Virus record (IMG/VR): IMGVR_UViG_3300045996_001561
Coordinates: 1-64,000 of that record
DNA: 64,000 nucleotides
DNA from: a virus
Direction: 5' to 3' (one strand)
The notes below the pieces were generated by a model. The model ran no database searches and was not told the origin of the DNA. It saw only the letters and a list, made by a program, of their open reading frames with translations. This document shows, piece by piece, positions 18,338-27,079 of this stretch (its first letter is position 1; each line of letters starts with the position of its first letter). The position numbers were made by a program, and so were the translations under genes.

Positions 18338-18883
18338 TTAGGAGCGTTTTCTGCTCCTGCGGCGCTTCTTCCTGGCCTTTCCGCCCCATACCGTCTTGAG
18401 CTTCCAGATATCGAATGGCCCGGGCGTCTCGCGCCACCCGTGGACGCACGAATCTTCGCGGCACCCGTAACAGTCCTTGATGCCGGTCAGAATGTGCATG
18501 AACTCATGGCAGGCCACGATGCGCTGGCGTCTGGGATCAAGGGGGATGGTGTCGGTAACGAGGATCTTCCCCACCCCGGGACTCAGCGTCCAAGCAAGAC
18601 CGGCATATTGGTCACCGGGGTTACCGGAGCAGGTATCGATATCCTCGGGGCACACCCCTGTTGGGTGTCGCTCGTAGACCAGCCTCGGCCCCTTGCTGGG
18701 CATGACGGCGTTGAAGTCGTCGACCACCTGGGGGATGATCCCGTTCCAGAGAACCGATGTGTAGTCCTTGACGTGGACGACCGGCCGGACGAAGGTCGTC
18801 GTTCGCTTCTTCTTCGCCTCGGCCCCCACAAAGGGGAGTGCCGCTAGGGCTGCTAGAACACGCCGTCGATCGATCACCGCCAC
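18338..18883 (-). CDS. Secreted HExxH zinc metalloprotease
   Basis: A 181-residue protein with an N-terminal twin-arginine-like signal (DRRRVLAALAALPFVGAEA) and the zinc-binding CHEFMHILTG (HExxH) at about residues 123-132, with Asp and His residues downstream. Two Cys pairs (CPEDIDTC, CYGCREDSC) may form disulfides. The last 15 residues are almost all Lys/Arg/Ser. It is first in the transcript from the 19.03 kb promoter, ahead of the capsid genes. The role is unknown: it might degrade cell-surface protein, aid release, or act in the virion. The GTG start (18883) could also be GTG 18877. Confidence 0.8.
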   Translation of the reverse strand: MAVIDRRRVLAALAALPFVGAEAKKKRTTTFVRPVVHVKDYTSVLWNGIIPQVVDDFNAVMPSKGPRLVYERHPTGVCPEDIDTCSGNPGDQYAGLAWTLSPGVGKILVTDTIPLDPRRQRIVACHEFMHILTGIKDCYGCREDSCVHGWRETPGPFDIWKLKTVWGGKARKKRRRSRKRS

Positions 18884-18894
18884 CCCCGGGGTAT

Positions 18895-18933
18895 GGCAAT
18901 GCCGCCAGGGCGATCAGTCCCAGCGGCATTGCC
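18895..18933. repeat. 11-bp perfect inverted repeat upstream of metalloprotease
   Basis: GGCAATGCCGC and GCGGCATTGCC flank a 17-base spacer. The repeat lies in the untranslated leader between the 19.03 kb promoter and the metalloprotease start, so it can form a hairpin in the mRNA or be an operator. Confidence 0.6.
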
Positions 18934-19030
18934 CGGTACAAAAGTGTGTCATCCCATGATGGTAGTAGGGCAGGAGTCGTCCGACGAGTTGCCGCTCCAC
19001 CTGACGCCTCCCAACCCGACTACGCCCATG

Positions 19031-19059
19031 ATATTACCATATGCGAGGGAGTTTGTCAA
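19031..19059 (-). promoter_or_regulatory. Promoter for the head-gene operon
   Basis: On the minus strand TTGACA (19059-19054), a 17-base spacer ending TATGG, and TAATAT (19036-19031). It has the same architecture as the promoters in the 28-58 kb region, linking structural gene expression to the same polymerase. It lies about 150 bases upstream of the metalloprotease. Confidence 0.85.
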
Positions 19060-19157
19060 TGGCAGGGGCGGGGCGTTCAGGTGGGATGCAGACACCCGAA
19101 CCCCCCGACACCCTTACGCACCCGGAGGTACGGCCGCTTGGGGAAACGGCGAGAAAA

Positions 19158-19418
19158 CTATAACTTGCCCTGCTGCCTCGGATCATTTCGCATGCCGACC
19201 ATCCGCATGCCAATTTCCAACCCGGTGGCATCCGGATCGAGGTCGTGGATATCGGCGTCAGGGATGGTGATCGTCTGGGCGTAGTGCTTGACGAAGGCCA
19301 GCTTGCCATCCTGCACCAGGGAACCGGCAATCACCAGGGCGACCTCGATGCCGCTGTCGGTGATGGTGGTGCCGTTAATCGCCACGCTCAGGTTGCGGGC
19401 GGGTAGGTTGCGGTTCAT
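19158..19418 (-). CDS. Hypothetical beta-rich small protein
   Basis: An 86-residue protein with NLSVAINGTTITDSGIEVAL and DADIHDLDPDATGLEIGMRM. It is the last gene of a four-gene run transcribed from the 20.69 kb promoter. No family recognised; the immunoglobulin-like spacing of strands could suit a small structural protein. Confidence 0.65.
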   Translation of the reverse strand: MNRNLPARNLSVAINGTTITDSGIEVALVIAGSLVQDGKLAFVKHYAQTITIPDADIHDLDPDATGLEIGMRMVGMRNDPRQQGKL

Positions 19419-19876
19419 GTTTTCCTCCGTGCTTCATCCTCGACCCAGGTTGCCTCGTAGAACCGTCGCTCGGCCCCGGGAAACCGCCTGACAGCATAGC
19501 AACGCATCCCGATAGGGGACGCCGCCTCGGGAGAGCAGACGATCTCGACCTCGGTATTGTGGGGCGCGGGCGGGGTAAAGACCCAGGAGACGGCCGCGCC
19601 GTCACCCATGAGGGCTTTGGTCTGCCCGGGCATCACCCGTGGTGACGGCACACGCGGCCCGGGATCCCCAAAACGAAACGCCAGCGACTTCTCTTCCTCC
19701 GTGGGTCGCCGCAGGGCAATGGATCCCCACTCGTTGACCTCAGCCACAGCAACGCCGGACATATGCAGGAGGGCTGCCGCCATATTGGCAAGGTGGACGT
19801 CGACCGATGCCTGGAATGGGGTGATTTCTTCGCCCAGATCGATCGCCACCGCATCCGGGTCGGGTGGTTCGCTCAT
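19415..19876 (-). CDS. Hypothetical protein, 153 residues
   Basis: An acidic protein (MSEPPDPDAVAIDLGEEITP) with FQASVDVHLANMAAALLHMS and a C-terminal beta segment containing CSPEAASPIGMRCYAVRRF. It overlaps both neighbours by four bases, so translation is coupled. No domain recognised. Confidence 0.7.
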   Translation of the reverse strand: MSEPPDPDAVAIDLGEEITPFQASVDVHLANMAAALLHMSGVAVAEVNEWGSIALRRPTEEEKSLAFRFGDPGPRVPSPRVMPGQTKALMGDGAAVSWVFTPPAPHNTEVEIVCSPEAASPIGMRCYAVRRFPGAERRFYEATWVEDEARRKT

Positions 19877-20181
19877 CCCTTGATCCCCATCCCTTCCTTG
19901 ACCTTTTCGTAGACCATCACCTTGTACTCTTCGGTCAGGACGCGGGCATAGTCATGCGGGATGCCGCTGTCGATAAGCTCCTTGTAGAAGGCTCCCAGCA
20001 TGCGCCCAAAGGTCACGCTGGCATCGATGGCAGCGACGGATCCGGGGTTGATGGGTGATGGGTTGGCGGCAATGGCCTGCTCGTAGGTCTTGTCGGGAAC
20101 TCCCGGGACAGCATCGCTAATCAGGGGATCCTGTTTCTTCTGGGAGTCCTTCTGCATCCGATAGTCGAACCCTGCCGTCAT
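19873..20181 (-). CDS. Hypothetical protein, 102 residues
   Basis: The start ATG 20181 overlaps the upstream stop (ATGA). The product MTAGFDYRMQKDSQKKQDPL has a disordered Pro-rich middle and a helical C-terminus (SGIPHDYARVLTEEYKVMVY). No family recognised. Longer in-frame starts run into the upstream gene and are unlikely. Confidence 0.7.
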   Translation of the reverse strand: MTAGFDYRMQKDSQKKQDPLISDAVPGVPDKTYEQAIAANPSPINPGSVAAIDASVTFGRMLGAFYKELIDSGIPHDYARVLTEEYKVMVYEKVKEGMGIKG

Positions 20182-20555
20182 CTCGTCCCCCCCATCGCCA
20201 CGCGACGTGCCTGCTCCAGCAGCAAGCCCACACCCTCGATCTTCTTGAGCGACTCGTTGAGCCACTCGTCATGCTCCCCTGCGGGGATCTCGTAGATGTG
20301 CCACACGAACTCCGCACCAGCCCGCCGCTCCTGCAGCGAGTCGATGTAGCGCCCTCGCTCCGGTTCGGGGAATCCGGTACCCATGATTTTGAAGCGGCGA
20401 ATCTCCATCTCCGCTTCGGTATCGACCTTCGCCCAGATGGTCGGGGTTTCGTTCTGAATCGAGAGCTTCAGAACGATGGCCTCTTTCGGCATCTGGACGA
20501 TGGCGATGTCGTTTTCGAGGTTGAATTGCAGCGGATACTTCCAGATGGTCAGCAT
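20178..20555 (-). CDS. DUF7352-like conserved phage protein
   Basis: A 125-residue protein starting MLTIWKYPLQFNLENDIAIV, with QMPKEAIVLKLSIQNETPTI then WAKVDTEAEMEIRRFKIMGT. The pattern W-K-Y-P-L ... I-x-M-P ... L-x-W-A-x-V-D ... I-x-G-T-G resembles a widely distributed small phage family (DUF7352 type) of unknown role. It is first in the operon from the 20.69 kb promoter and follows a leader of about 130 bases. Confidence 0.75.
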   Translation of the reverse strand: MLTIWKYPLQFNLENDIAIVQMPKEAIVLKLSIQNETPTIWAKVDTEAEMEIRRFKIMGTGFPEPERGRYIDSLQERRAGAEFVWHIYEIPAGEHDEWLNESLKKIEGVGLLLEQARRVAMGGTR

Positions 20556-20693
20556 CACTCCCCCAAGCGCATGCGTAAAGCGGTGACAGGTGACGCCTGT
20601 GAAACATCCCCCGCCACCGCCCGTATCAATCTCGGGCCAATGCCCACGCCCCCGCTCCGCAGTGGCGCGTACACCGCGCCTCCGATTGTCCGT

Positions 20694-20722
20694 ACAATAC
20701 CATGATGGCAGGGATTTGTCAA
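20694..20722 (-). promoter_or_regulatory. Promoter within the structural cluster
   Basis: Minus-strand TTGACA (20722-20717), a 17-base spacer ending CATGG, and TATTGT (20699-20694). The -35 box overlaps the stop of the mini-membrane gene upstream. The message begins near TTGTACGGACAA, a small stem echoing the leader hairpins of the early region. Confidence 0.75.
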
Positions 20723-20838
20723 CCCCGCTTCTGGCGATCGACCCAGGTCATGATGCTGTCGTAGGATACGGCAAAGAGCCAGGAGGCGACCGCCAGTCCC
20801 AGGAGACCCCTACCAATCCAGAAGCCGACGCGCGACAT
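20719..20838 (-). CDS. Mini membrane protein, 39 residues
   Basis: The ATG at 20838 is preceded by GGAGCAGG and the gene ends in a TGA overlapping the downstream -35 box. The product MSRVGFWIGRGLLGLAVASW continues LFAVSYDSIMTW, a single transmembrane helix with a basic C-terminus. Such mini-proteins near terminase/portal genes can be holin-like or membrane anchors; the role is not determinable here. Confidence 0.6.
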   Translation of the reverse strand: MSRVGFWIGRGLLGLAVASWLFAVSYDSIMTWVDRQKRG

Positions 20839-21160
20839 CCTGCTCCCCATCCTTCCAGACCACATCCCGCTTCCCAATCACATCATCAGGTGGGGCGTTG
20901 GATGCCGGATTGGCGCGCGTGCGCGGCGGTGGGTTCGCCACCTTCTCGGCCCCAGCGGGTACCGGGGCCAGCGCCCGGACGTTCGGGTTCGGGTTCCGCT
21001 CGTAGACGACGGTGCCACAGGCACGACAGGTCACACGGAGAAGCCCGGGGGCGTTCTCAAACACCACCTTGGTGGGACACTTCGGGCATGGCAGGCTGTA
21101 GATCTGGCCCATCGTCGCTGCCCATCGTGCGTAAAACTGCTCCGTCGTCACCGCGCCCAT
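20810..21160 (-). CDS. Zinc-ribbon protein overlapping the portal gene
   Basis: About 116 residues. Two CxxC knuckles (LPCPKCPTKVVF and VTCRACGTVVYE) about 20 residues apart form a zinc ribbon, followed by a Pro/Ala-rich linker and a charged tail (GKRDVVWKDGEQDVARRLLD). ATG 21160 lies behind GAGG and overlaps the portal gene by 104 bases; ATG 21112 would give a shorter form. The role may be in head assembly or nucleic-acid binding. Confidence 0.65.
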   Translation of the reverse strand: MGAVTTEQFYARWAATMGQIYSLPCPKCPTKVVFENAPGLLRVTCRACGTVVYERNPNPNVRALAPVPAGAEKVANPPPRTRANPASNAPPDDVIGKRDVVWKDGEQDVARRLLDW

Positions 21161-23048
21161 TCGCCTCGGTGGTGTCAAGGATAGCGGATTCGCGGGTGTG
21201 GCGATAGTCTGCGGGGATCGACACCGTCCCATTCGCATCCACCGTGCCACGCAGGCGCTTCGGTTCCGGAAGGCGACCGCTAATGCGCGCCATCGCGTAC
21301 GCCACCCCGAGGGCGATGTTGGGGTTCTCCATCGATTGCAGGAATCGCGCGAAATCGGCATCCGATATCCGGTTAACACCATCATCGCCCTGGATGTCAT
21401 CTTCATCCTCGGTATCGCCATCGATGACCCCACCCTTCCCCTGGGGATCGTCGGTGGTGTCCTCGGGTGGCGGGTCGTTGCCCACCGCACCGATCGAGGT
21501 TTCCTCGGGTGCCGGGTGCCCCCAGGTGTAGATGGCCCCCTCGTCGTGGGTGATGTAGCCCAGAAGCTCCGAGGCTTCGGCATTCTCGATCTTCTGAAAG
21601 AGCGTCTGGGCGTCCCGCAATTCCTCGGCCGCGCGAAGCTCCTTGAAGCGGAATCGGGCCACGGCGGCGATCCCCTGCGCTTCCAGACCCAAGGTCAGCA
21701 CGCTACTGAGCGCTTCCTCGGCCAGCCCCTGAATGGCCTTGATCCCCTGGACGTGAACCTCCCACTGCCGGTTGGCGTTGGCCTCGCTGACCCCTTCGGG
21801 CATGCCGAAGAGGAGCGGCATGCTTTTCAGTGCCCGGATCGCCATCCGTTCCAGCACACTGACCAGGGCGTCAACCCCATCCAGACTGCCGATGGCTCCC
21901 ACCGGCGTGCCGAAGGTGATGGTGCTGCTATGCACCCAGGCTTGGTCGGGTGCGAGGTCGCTGTAGCTGGCGGCAACTTGATTGACCGCCTCATCGACCA
22001 TCGCTTTGACCTTGGCCGGGTCTTGCTGATCCTCGATCGGCATGGCGGCAATGAGTTGTTCGATGTCGATCATGATGTCGAGGCGCGGCCAGCCCTGCTG
22101 GGCCACCACACGCCGGGCATCAAGGAGCATGGTGATCAGAAAGAGGGCCGGGAACAGCCCCGGTGCGACCGGCGACGTCCCGTAGGGGGTATCGGGAAGG
22201 GGGTCGATGGGGATGTATTTGATCGTCGGTCGGTCGAGGACGACCTCGTCCCGCCCCGTTCCCTGCACTAACTGGTATTTCTGCCCCCCGATATCGGGGT
22301 CATCGACCAGCTTGAAGCGGGCACTGTAGGCATCGGGGATGACCAGATCGGCAAAGGTGCGGGCATCGCGGGCCAGCACAAGCTCTAAAAAGAGCGCCCC
22401 CCGGATGTAGCCGTTGGTCAGGAGGCGGTTCCAGACCACATCGACGGCTCCGTGGCGGCGGGAAAGCTGCAGCATGCAGGCATCGAGGTACTCCTGCCCG
22501 GCCGGGTTGGGGGTCTCGGTTCCCGGGGTGAGGGCTTTCAGTTCCCAGCCGGGGTTGGCCATCCGCAGATAGTCGTAATAGGCGCGACTCATCTCGGGGG
22601 AGATGCGCACCATGCGCGCGATCAGGTCGGCAGGCGACATGCGGCGCAGTTCGTCGGCGCTGAGGTTCTCCAGCCGCCACTCACCCGCCTCCGGTGGGTT
22701 GACCTGCTGTCCGACGCGCGGGGCGCCGATCATCTTGGTCAGGCGACCGCCCTGCAGCGGCTTGGTGCTGATGGGTTCCAGCAGAATGTTGACCGCACGG
22801 GAGGCAACCATAGGCCGGGGTCGTTCTGGGGGAGGGGAGATGGCCCGGTCGTGCGACTCGATGCGGCCTTTGACCTGCGCGATGCGGCGGCGCATGGTCT
22901 GCCGGTGCAGCCCATAGTGGCGCTGGATCCAGCTATAGGTCTTGCCCTCGCGCAGGAATTGCTCGATTTCGGCGTAATGCGCCTCAATCTGGGCGCTCGT
23001 CATCTTGTCGAGGTTCTTGATATCCCCGGTCGCGGTGGGTTCTGACAC
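21057..23048 (-). CDS. Portal protein with N-terminal helix-turn-helix
   Basis: A 663-residue protein directly downstream of the large terminase. Residues about 100-520 carry portal-type features (SPEMSRAYYDYLRMANPGWE, SRRHGAVDVVWNRLLTNGYI, FADLVIPDAYSARFKLVDDP), forming the dodecameric DNA channel. Residues about 15-65 (HYAEIEQFLREGKTYSWIQR then HYGLHRQTMRRRIAQVKGR) read as a helix-turn-helix unit, unusual for a portal. The C-terminal 130 residues are acidic and disordered. Average portals are shorter, so both extensions are additions. Confidence 0.88.
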   Translation of the reverse strand: MSEPTATGDIKNLDKMTSAQIEAHYAEIEQFLREGKTYSWIQRHYGLHRQTMRRRIAQVKGRIESHDRAISPPPERPRPMVASRAVNILLEPISTKPLQGGRLTKMIGAPRVGQQVNPPEAGEWRLENLSADELRRMSPADLIARMVRISPEMSRAYYDYLRMANPGWELKALTPGTETPNPAGQEYLDACMLQLSRRHGAVDVVWNRLLTNGYIRGALFLELVLARDARTFADLVIPDAYSARFKLVDDPDIGGQKYQLVQGTGRDEVVLDRPTIKYIPIDPLPDTPYGTSPVAPGLFPALFLITMLLDARRVVAQQGWPRLDIMIDIEQLIAAMPIEDQQDPAKVKAMVDEAVNQVAASYSDLAPDQAWVHSSTITFGTPVGAIGSLDGVDALVSVLERMAIRALKSMPLLFGMPEGVSEANANRQWEVHVQGIKAIQGLAEEALSSVLTLGLEAQGIAAVARFRFKELRAAEELRDAQTLFQKIENAEASELLGYITHDEGAIYTWGHPAPEETSIGAVGNDPPPEDTTDDPQGKGGVIDGDTEDEDDIQGDDGVNRISDADFARFLQSMENPNIALGVAYAMARISGRLPEPKRLRGTVDANGTVSIPADYRHTRESAILDTTEANGRGDDGAVLRTMGSDDGPDLQPAMPEVSHQGGV

Positions 23049-23063
23049 CTGTTCTCTCCCCGA

Positions 23064-24581
23064 CTAGAGCCGCCCCCACTTGGCCGTAGCATACCCGGTC
23101 GAAATAACCCCAATCGGCTTGACCTCGTCGGGAGGCGGGTCGTAGAAGGCCAGGGCAATGGAATCCCCGAAGTCCGACGACCGGCCCGTGCGCTTGCGAA
23201 AGTCGTCTTTTGGCTCCACCACCGGCTGCGTGTGGCGACCGTCGATGCGCCCCTGCAGCGCGCTCAGGTCGGCTTCGACCTCGGGCACGATGGTGCCAAA
23301 GATATCGCCGTTGCGGAACCGATCGGCCAGCAACCCGTAGGATTCGGAGCGTTGGTTGATGTATTTCTCCTTGTCGTGGGGCACTTTACTGAAGTTGACC
23401 CCCACCACCCGCAGGTTCATGCCGCGTTCCTTGACGACGTGGCGCATCACATCGTAGACCCCGACCCCCAATCCGATGATATCGACCTTGATGCGGGTCG
23501 TCTCGGGCTGGTGTTTGCTGATCAGATCGAGGGTTGCCCCAACGGTTTGCCACGATTCATTGCCCGGAACGGGCCAGGATCCGACCACTTGCGCCCCCGC
23601 ACGCAGGGTCAGGGCGCTGCGATCGTTGCCATCCCGGGCCACATCCAGCCCCGCTTCCTGGGGAAACCCGGCATACATGCCGTCATCGAAGCCCCGATTC
23701 TTGGCCGCTTCGATCATGGCCACCGAGATCATCACCCCTTCGGCACTCACCCAGCGGGCATAGACCCGGGACTGGACGTAGGGTGACTCGATGCCGTACT
23801 TGCGGATGGTGTTGTTGACCCACTGCTCGGTGATCAGTCCCTTCCACCGCGTCTGCCCGGGCATGAGGAAGTTGGGGGTATCCTCCCAGGCATAGACCAT
23901 CGTGTGATAGAGGTCGCGGGCACTGTGGTGGCTGTCATAGAAGGGGCCACTCGTCGATGTCGGGTTGCCGATCATGAGCATGCGCGAATTCTCGGTCGTC
24001 ATCGCGGCCTGCAGACCGTCGATGAGCATCGTCGGCACCCCGGCCCCCTCGTCGATGATGACCAGAATGTTCTCGGCATGGAACCCCTGGGTCGGATCCG
24101 TCTCCTGATCGGACGGCTTGAACCCCATCGCGTACCAATCCTCGGCAATATCGTAGCGCGTGGTGAGGGGTTTGGCCCCCAGCAGCGGCACCTTGGCCCT
24201 GCGGTGGATCGCGCGGATGTTGCGCCACAGCACATGCTCGACCTGTCGTCCGGTGGGTGCGGTACTGAGGACGATGGAGTTTTCAAAGCAATGGAGGAAG
24301 GTGATGCCAATCGCGGCGGTAATGAAGGTTTTGCCGATCCCGTGGCAGGAGGCCACGGAGGTGTATTGATGCTCCCAGACGGCCCGGGTGATATCCTCCT
24401 GCCCCCACCACGGGTCGATCCCCAGCACTTCGCGCTGGAACTGCACCGGATCCTTCGGGTAGTCCCGGTTGACGGCGATCTGACTGGCCGTGGCCGACCG
24501 GATGGCCATGACCATGCGATCCCCGACGCTCATGGGGGGAGCAATCTCCGGGGAGCGCAGATCCTTGATGGTGGTTTTCAC
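23064..24581 (-). CDS. Terminase large subunit
   Basis: A 505-residue packaging motor. The ATPase domain has Walker A in ASCHGIGKTFITAAIG (about residues 77-92) and Walker B ENILVIIDEGAG (about 170-181), with STAPTGRQVEHVLW as the coupling/adenine-binding region. The RNase H-like nuclease domain shows acidic motifs in AGLDVARDGNDRSALT, KVDIIGLGVGVYDVM and SSDFGDSIALAF. It translocates DNA through the portal and cuts concatemers. It overlaps the upstream Zn-finger gene by four bases. Confidence 0.97.
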   Translation of the reverse strand: MKTTIKDLRSPEIAPPMSVGDRMVMAIRSATASQIAVNRDYPKDPVQFQREVLGIDPWWGQEDITRAVWEHQYTSVASCHGIGKTFITAAIGITFLHCFENSIVLSTAPTGRQVEHVLWRNIRAIHRRAKVPLLGAKPLTTRYDIAEDWYAMGFKPSDQETDPTQGFHAENILVIIDEGAGVPTMLIDGLQAAMTTENSRMLMIGNPTSTSGPFYDSHHSARDLYHTMVYAWEDTPNFLMPGQTRWKGLITEQWVNNTIRKYGIESPYVQSRVYARWVSAEGVMISVAMIEAAKNRGFDDGMYAGFPQEAGLDVARDGNDRSALTLRAGAQVVGSWPVPGNESWQTVGATLDLISKHQPETTRIKVDIIGLGVGVYDVMRHVVKERGMNLRVVGVNFSKVPHDKEKYINQRSESYGLLADRFRNGDIFGTIVPEVEADLSALQGRIDGRHTQPVVEPKDDFRKRTGRSSDFGDSIALAFYDPPPDEVKPIGVISTGYATAKWGRL

Positions 24582-25291
24582 GACGAGAGCGCCCCGGCAT
24601 GCATGCTTGGTCGCTTCCGCAGGGCGGCGATGGCTCCATCCTCGATGGTTTGCAGCGCCCGCTTATCGGTGACATTGGCCGCGACGATCTGCATGACCTC
24701 GGTGACGAACCCGACCGCCTGATCGGCACTGACCAGGGCGTTCATATCCATGAGCCGCTTCTGCTCCTGGGCAATGAGCCGTCCCTGCATGTGCATGGCC
24801 TTATACAGATCGTCCCAGACGCGATAGTCCTGATCGGCATCACTCAACAACCGCCCCAGGTCGTCGATCGCCTCGGCATAGCCCACCTTATCCTGTTGCG
24901 CCTGGGCACGCTTGAGGGAGCGGAAGGTGTCCTTGACATCCTTCCACCGCGTCTGGGCCTCACCAGTCGTCAATCGTTGGATCAGTTGCTTGATGCGGGT
25001 CTGGACAAGAGCGATCTCGTCCCGAAGTTGCAGCAGTTCCGGATCCGCGCGGGCCGTCTCAAAGGCGTCGATCAGGTCGTAGGGCAGCCCTTCGGAGTAG
25101 CCCTTGCCCTTGAAGTTGGGATGGGCAATCCCCTTCAGGGCTTTCCCTCCGTGCAGGCGACAGCGGCCGTTGCTCATGGCCGGTTGGTCGCACGGATCGC
25201 CGGTGCGTTTCTCCTTCGCGCCGCACTTGGGGACACGGTCAAAATTGTTGACGACCGCTTTTTCTCGGGCATGGGGGATGGTGTCGGACAT
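24578..25291 (-). CDS. Probable terminase small subunit with CCCH-type finger
   Basis: A 237-residue protein immediately upstream of the large terminase. The N-terminus carries a metal-binding module CGAKEKRTGDPCDQPAM then GRCRLHGGKA, a CCCH pattern common in phage proteins next to terminase. The remainder is helical with a coiled-coil core (LLQLRDEIALVQTRIKQLIQ). It would recognise the packaging site and recruit the motor. The name is inferred from order and the finger; no classical HTH is evident. Confidence 0.75.
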   Translation of the reverse strand: MSDTIPHAREKAVVNNFDRVPKCGAKEKRTGDPCDQPAMSNGRCRLHGGKALKGIAHPNFKGKGYSEGLPYDLIDAFETARADPELLQLRDEIALVQTRIKQLIQRLTTGEAQTRWKDVKDTFRSLKRAQAQQDKVGYAEAIDDLGRLLSDADQDYRVWDDLYKAMHMQGRLIAQEQKRLMDMNALVSADQAVGFVTEVMQIVAANVTDKRALQTIEDGAIAALRKRPSMHAGALSS

Positions 25292-25296
25292 GTCCC

Positions 25297-26628
25297 TTAG
25301 CGCGGCCTTTCCGCCGTCTCTCCCGTGTACTGCTCCCAGCGGTCGACGACCACATCACAGTACCCCGGGCTAATCTCGATCCCGTAGCAGGTCAACCCTT
25401 CCTGCTCGGCCGCAATGAGCGTACTTCCGCTGCCCAGGAAGGGGTCATAGACGATATCGCCGGGTCGCCCGGAGAGGCTAAACGCATGCGCCATGAGGGC
25501 CACGGGCTTCATGGTCGGATGCTCCGGGGATTTCACGGGGCGGTCGAACTCCCAGAGCGTATCGTGGGTGCGATCGCCGTAGAACCAGTGGGCCTTCCCC
25601 GGTGACCACCCGTAAAAAATCGGTTCCCACCGCCAGTGATAGTCGACGCCCAGGGGCGCAAAGGTGGCATTATTCTTGACCCAGGCGAGGGTTTGGCGCA
25701 GCACCCCGACTTCGGTGAGCGCCAATGAAAAGCGCCACAGGTTATTTCCTGACGGCCCGCAGACGTACCAGGGGGAGCCTTCCTCGGTCATCTCCAGGGC
25801 CACCCGAAAACTGTTCCGCAGCAGATCGGTGAGTGCCTCACCGTCGTCCTTCTCGTCACCGTCCAGATCGACGGTCACCCGGTTGCTGGAACCGCGCTGC
25901 AGCGAGTCCAGATACCGATTCTTCGCGGCCACATCCACCCCGTAGGGCGGATCCGTGAACACCAACCGCGCGTTCTCCAGTCCCTCGGTGCCCATGAAGA
26001 GCTTGTGGGCGACCTCGATATCCTCGGCATCGCCACAGATGATCCGGTGCCGCCCCAGCAGGATCAGATCCCCGGGCTGGGTGATCGCCGCGTCGTCGGC
26101 CTTCGGCGGCGGTGCTTCATCCTCGGCCTCGCCGTAGGGATTCTCGTAGGGGCCATCGCCGGTCAGATCGAACTCCGGGTACAGCACATCGGCCCTGACG
26201 CCCAGATCGACCAACTCGTCGGGGAACCAGTACTCGGCCACCGCCTGCACACCCTGGTCGGCATCAGCCTGGATGACTTCCTCGGCCCAGGCCAACCCCT
26301 CCTGCGCCGTCCGGTTATCGGCATAGGCCAACTCGCGGGCCTGCCCCAGCGGGTCGTCGAGATCGAGATCGGTACGTTTCACCGCGATGATGGTATCGCC
26401 GGTCGTCTCCACAATGGTGACCGGCAGCCCCATCTCCATCGCCGCCTCGGCCGTTTTATTCCCGGCGATAATGCGCCCCTCGCCATCGAGCAGGATGGAG
26501 CGACCGGCCCCATTGCGCTGCAGCGACTTCTCCAGCAAGTCCCGACCGCGCTTCGTGCCCTTGTTCGCGTTGTGATCGTCCGGAGTAATCTCCGTCCAAT
26601 CGGCCTCAACCACCCGCCGCACCGCCAT
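25297..26628 (-). CDS. DNA methyltransferase with N-terminal ParB-like domain
   Basis: A 443-residue protein. Residues 1-110 resemble a ParB/Srx nuclease-like domain (ITPDDHNANKGTKRGRDLLE, DGEGRIIAGNKTAEAAMEMG). The C-terminal part is an N6-adenine/N4-cytosine methylase with the catalytic TDPPYGVDV near residue 228 and the SAM-binding DPFLGSGST near residue 400. Catalytic motif before FxGxG is the beta-class order. This fused architecture is common in phages and prophages. It may protect phage DNA or mark packaging substrates. The recognition sequence cannot be read from sequence. Confidence 0.93.
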   Translation of the reverse strand: MAVRRVVEADWTEITPDDHNANKGTKRGRDLLEKSLQRNGAGRSILLDGEGRIIAGNKTAEAAMEMGLPVTIVETTGDTIIAVKRTDLDLDDPLGQARELAYADNRTAQEGLAWAEEVIQADADQGVQAVAEYWFPDELVDLGVRADVLYPEFDLTGDGPYENPYGEAEDEAPPPKADDAAITQPGDLILLGRHRIICGDAEDIEVAHKLFMGTEGLENARLVFTDPPYGVDVAAKNRYLDSLQRGSSNRVTVDLDGDEKDDGEALTDLLRNSFRVALEMTEEGSPWYVCGPSGNNLWRFSLALTEVGVLRQTLAWVKNNATFAPLGVDYHWRWEPIFYGWSPGKAHWFYGDRTHDTLWEFDRPVKSPEHPTMKPVALMAHAFSLSGRPGDIVYDPFLGSGSTLIAAEQEGLTCYGIEISPGYCDVVVDRWEQYTGETAERPR

Positions 26629-26630
26629 CC

Positions 26631-26798
26631 TCAGAACCTCCGTCGCGTGATATACCCATCACTCCACTGCAGCACTTCCCAGGAGCGGCCATCAGGATCG
26701 TTCGTGATATAGCGATGCCAGATAACCGGACGCTCCCGCTTTGGAAGGATGCCCCACTTGGGGAATGCGGGAAGCGTCGGGTTTTGGGTGACCCTCAT
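26631..26798 (-). CDS. Small protein, 55 residues
   Basis: Starts at ATG 26798, overlapping the upstream stop by ATGA, and ends two bases before the methyltransferase. The sequence is aromatic and basic (FPKWGILPKRERPVIWHRYI then WEVLQWSDGYITRRRF). Function unknown; coupling suggests co-expression with the methylase. Confidence 0.65.
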   Translation of the reverse strand: MRVTQNPTLPAFPKWGILPKRERPVIWHRYITNDPDGRSWEVLQWSDGYITRRRF

Positions 26799-26950
26799 TC
26801 GTGGCACGGTGTCCACCCATCCGTCGTGACCCAATCAGGAACCGGGCCATTGCCCCGCACCTCATTGACCTCATCGGATCCCGGGATGGGCTTGCACACC
26901 CACCAATCCCACGCCTGCTCCGGTTCGGTCGTGCGGATCTCGTCGTCCAT
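26795..26950 (-). CDS. Small Trp-rich acidic protein, 51 residues
   Basis: The ATG at 26950 follows an excellent GGAGGAACG site. The product MDDEIRTTEPEQAWDWWVCK has two Cys and several Trp residues and ends TPCHE. It is the first gene of the packaging operon by position, downstream of a TGACACCTGT box. Function unknown. Confidence 0.65.
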   Translation of the reverse strand: MDDEIRTTEPEQAWDWWVCKPIPGSDEVNEVRGNGPVPDWVTTDGWTPCHE

Positions 26951-27079
26951 CGTTCCTCCTCTGCCGCGCTCCGTAGTCTAACAGGTGTCAGAAATTTCCC
27001 GAAATTCAGGGAAAGTGGGGAATGCCGACCTACTCACCCCGCACGGAGCGATGCCGTCGTCCCTAAAAATGCCCATATT

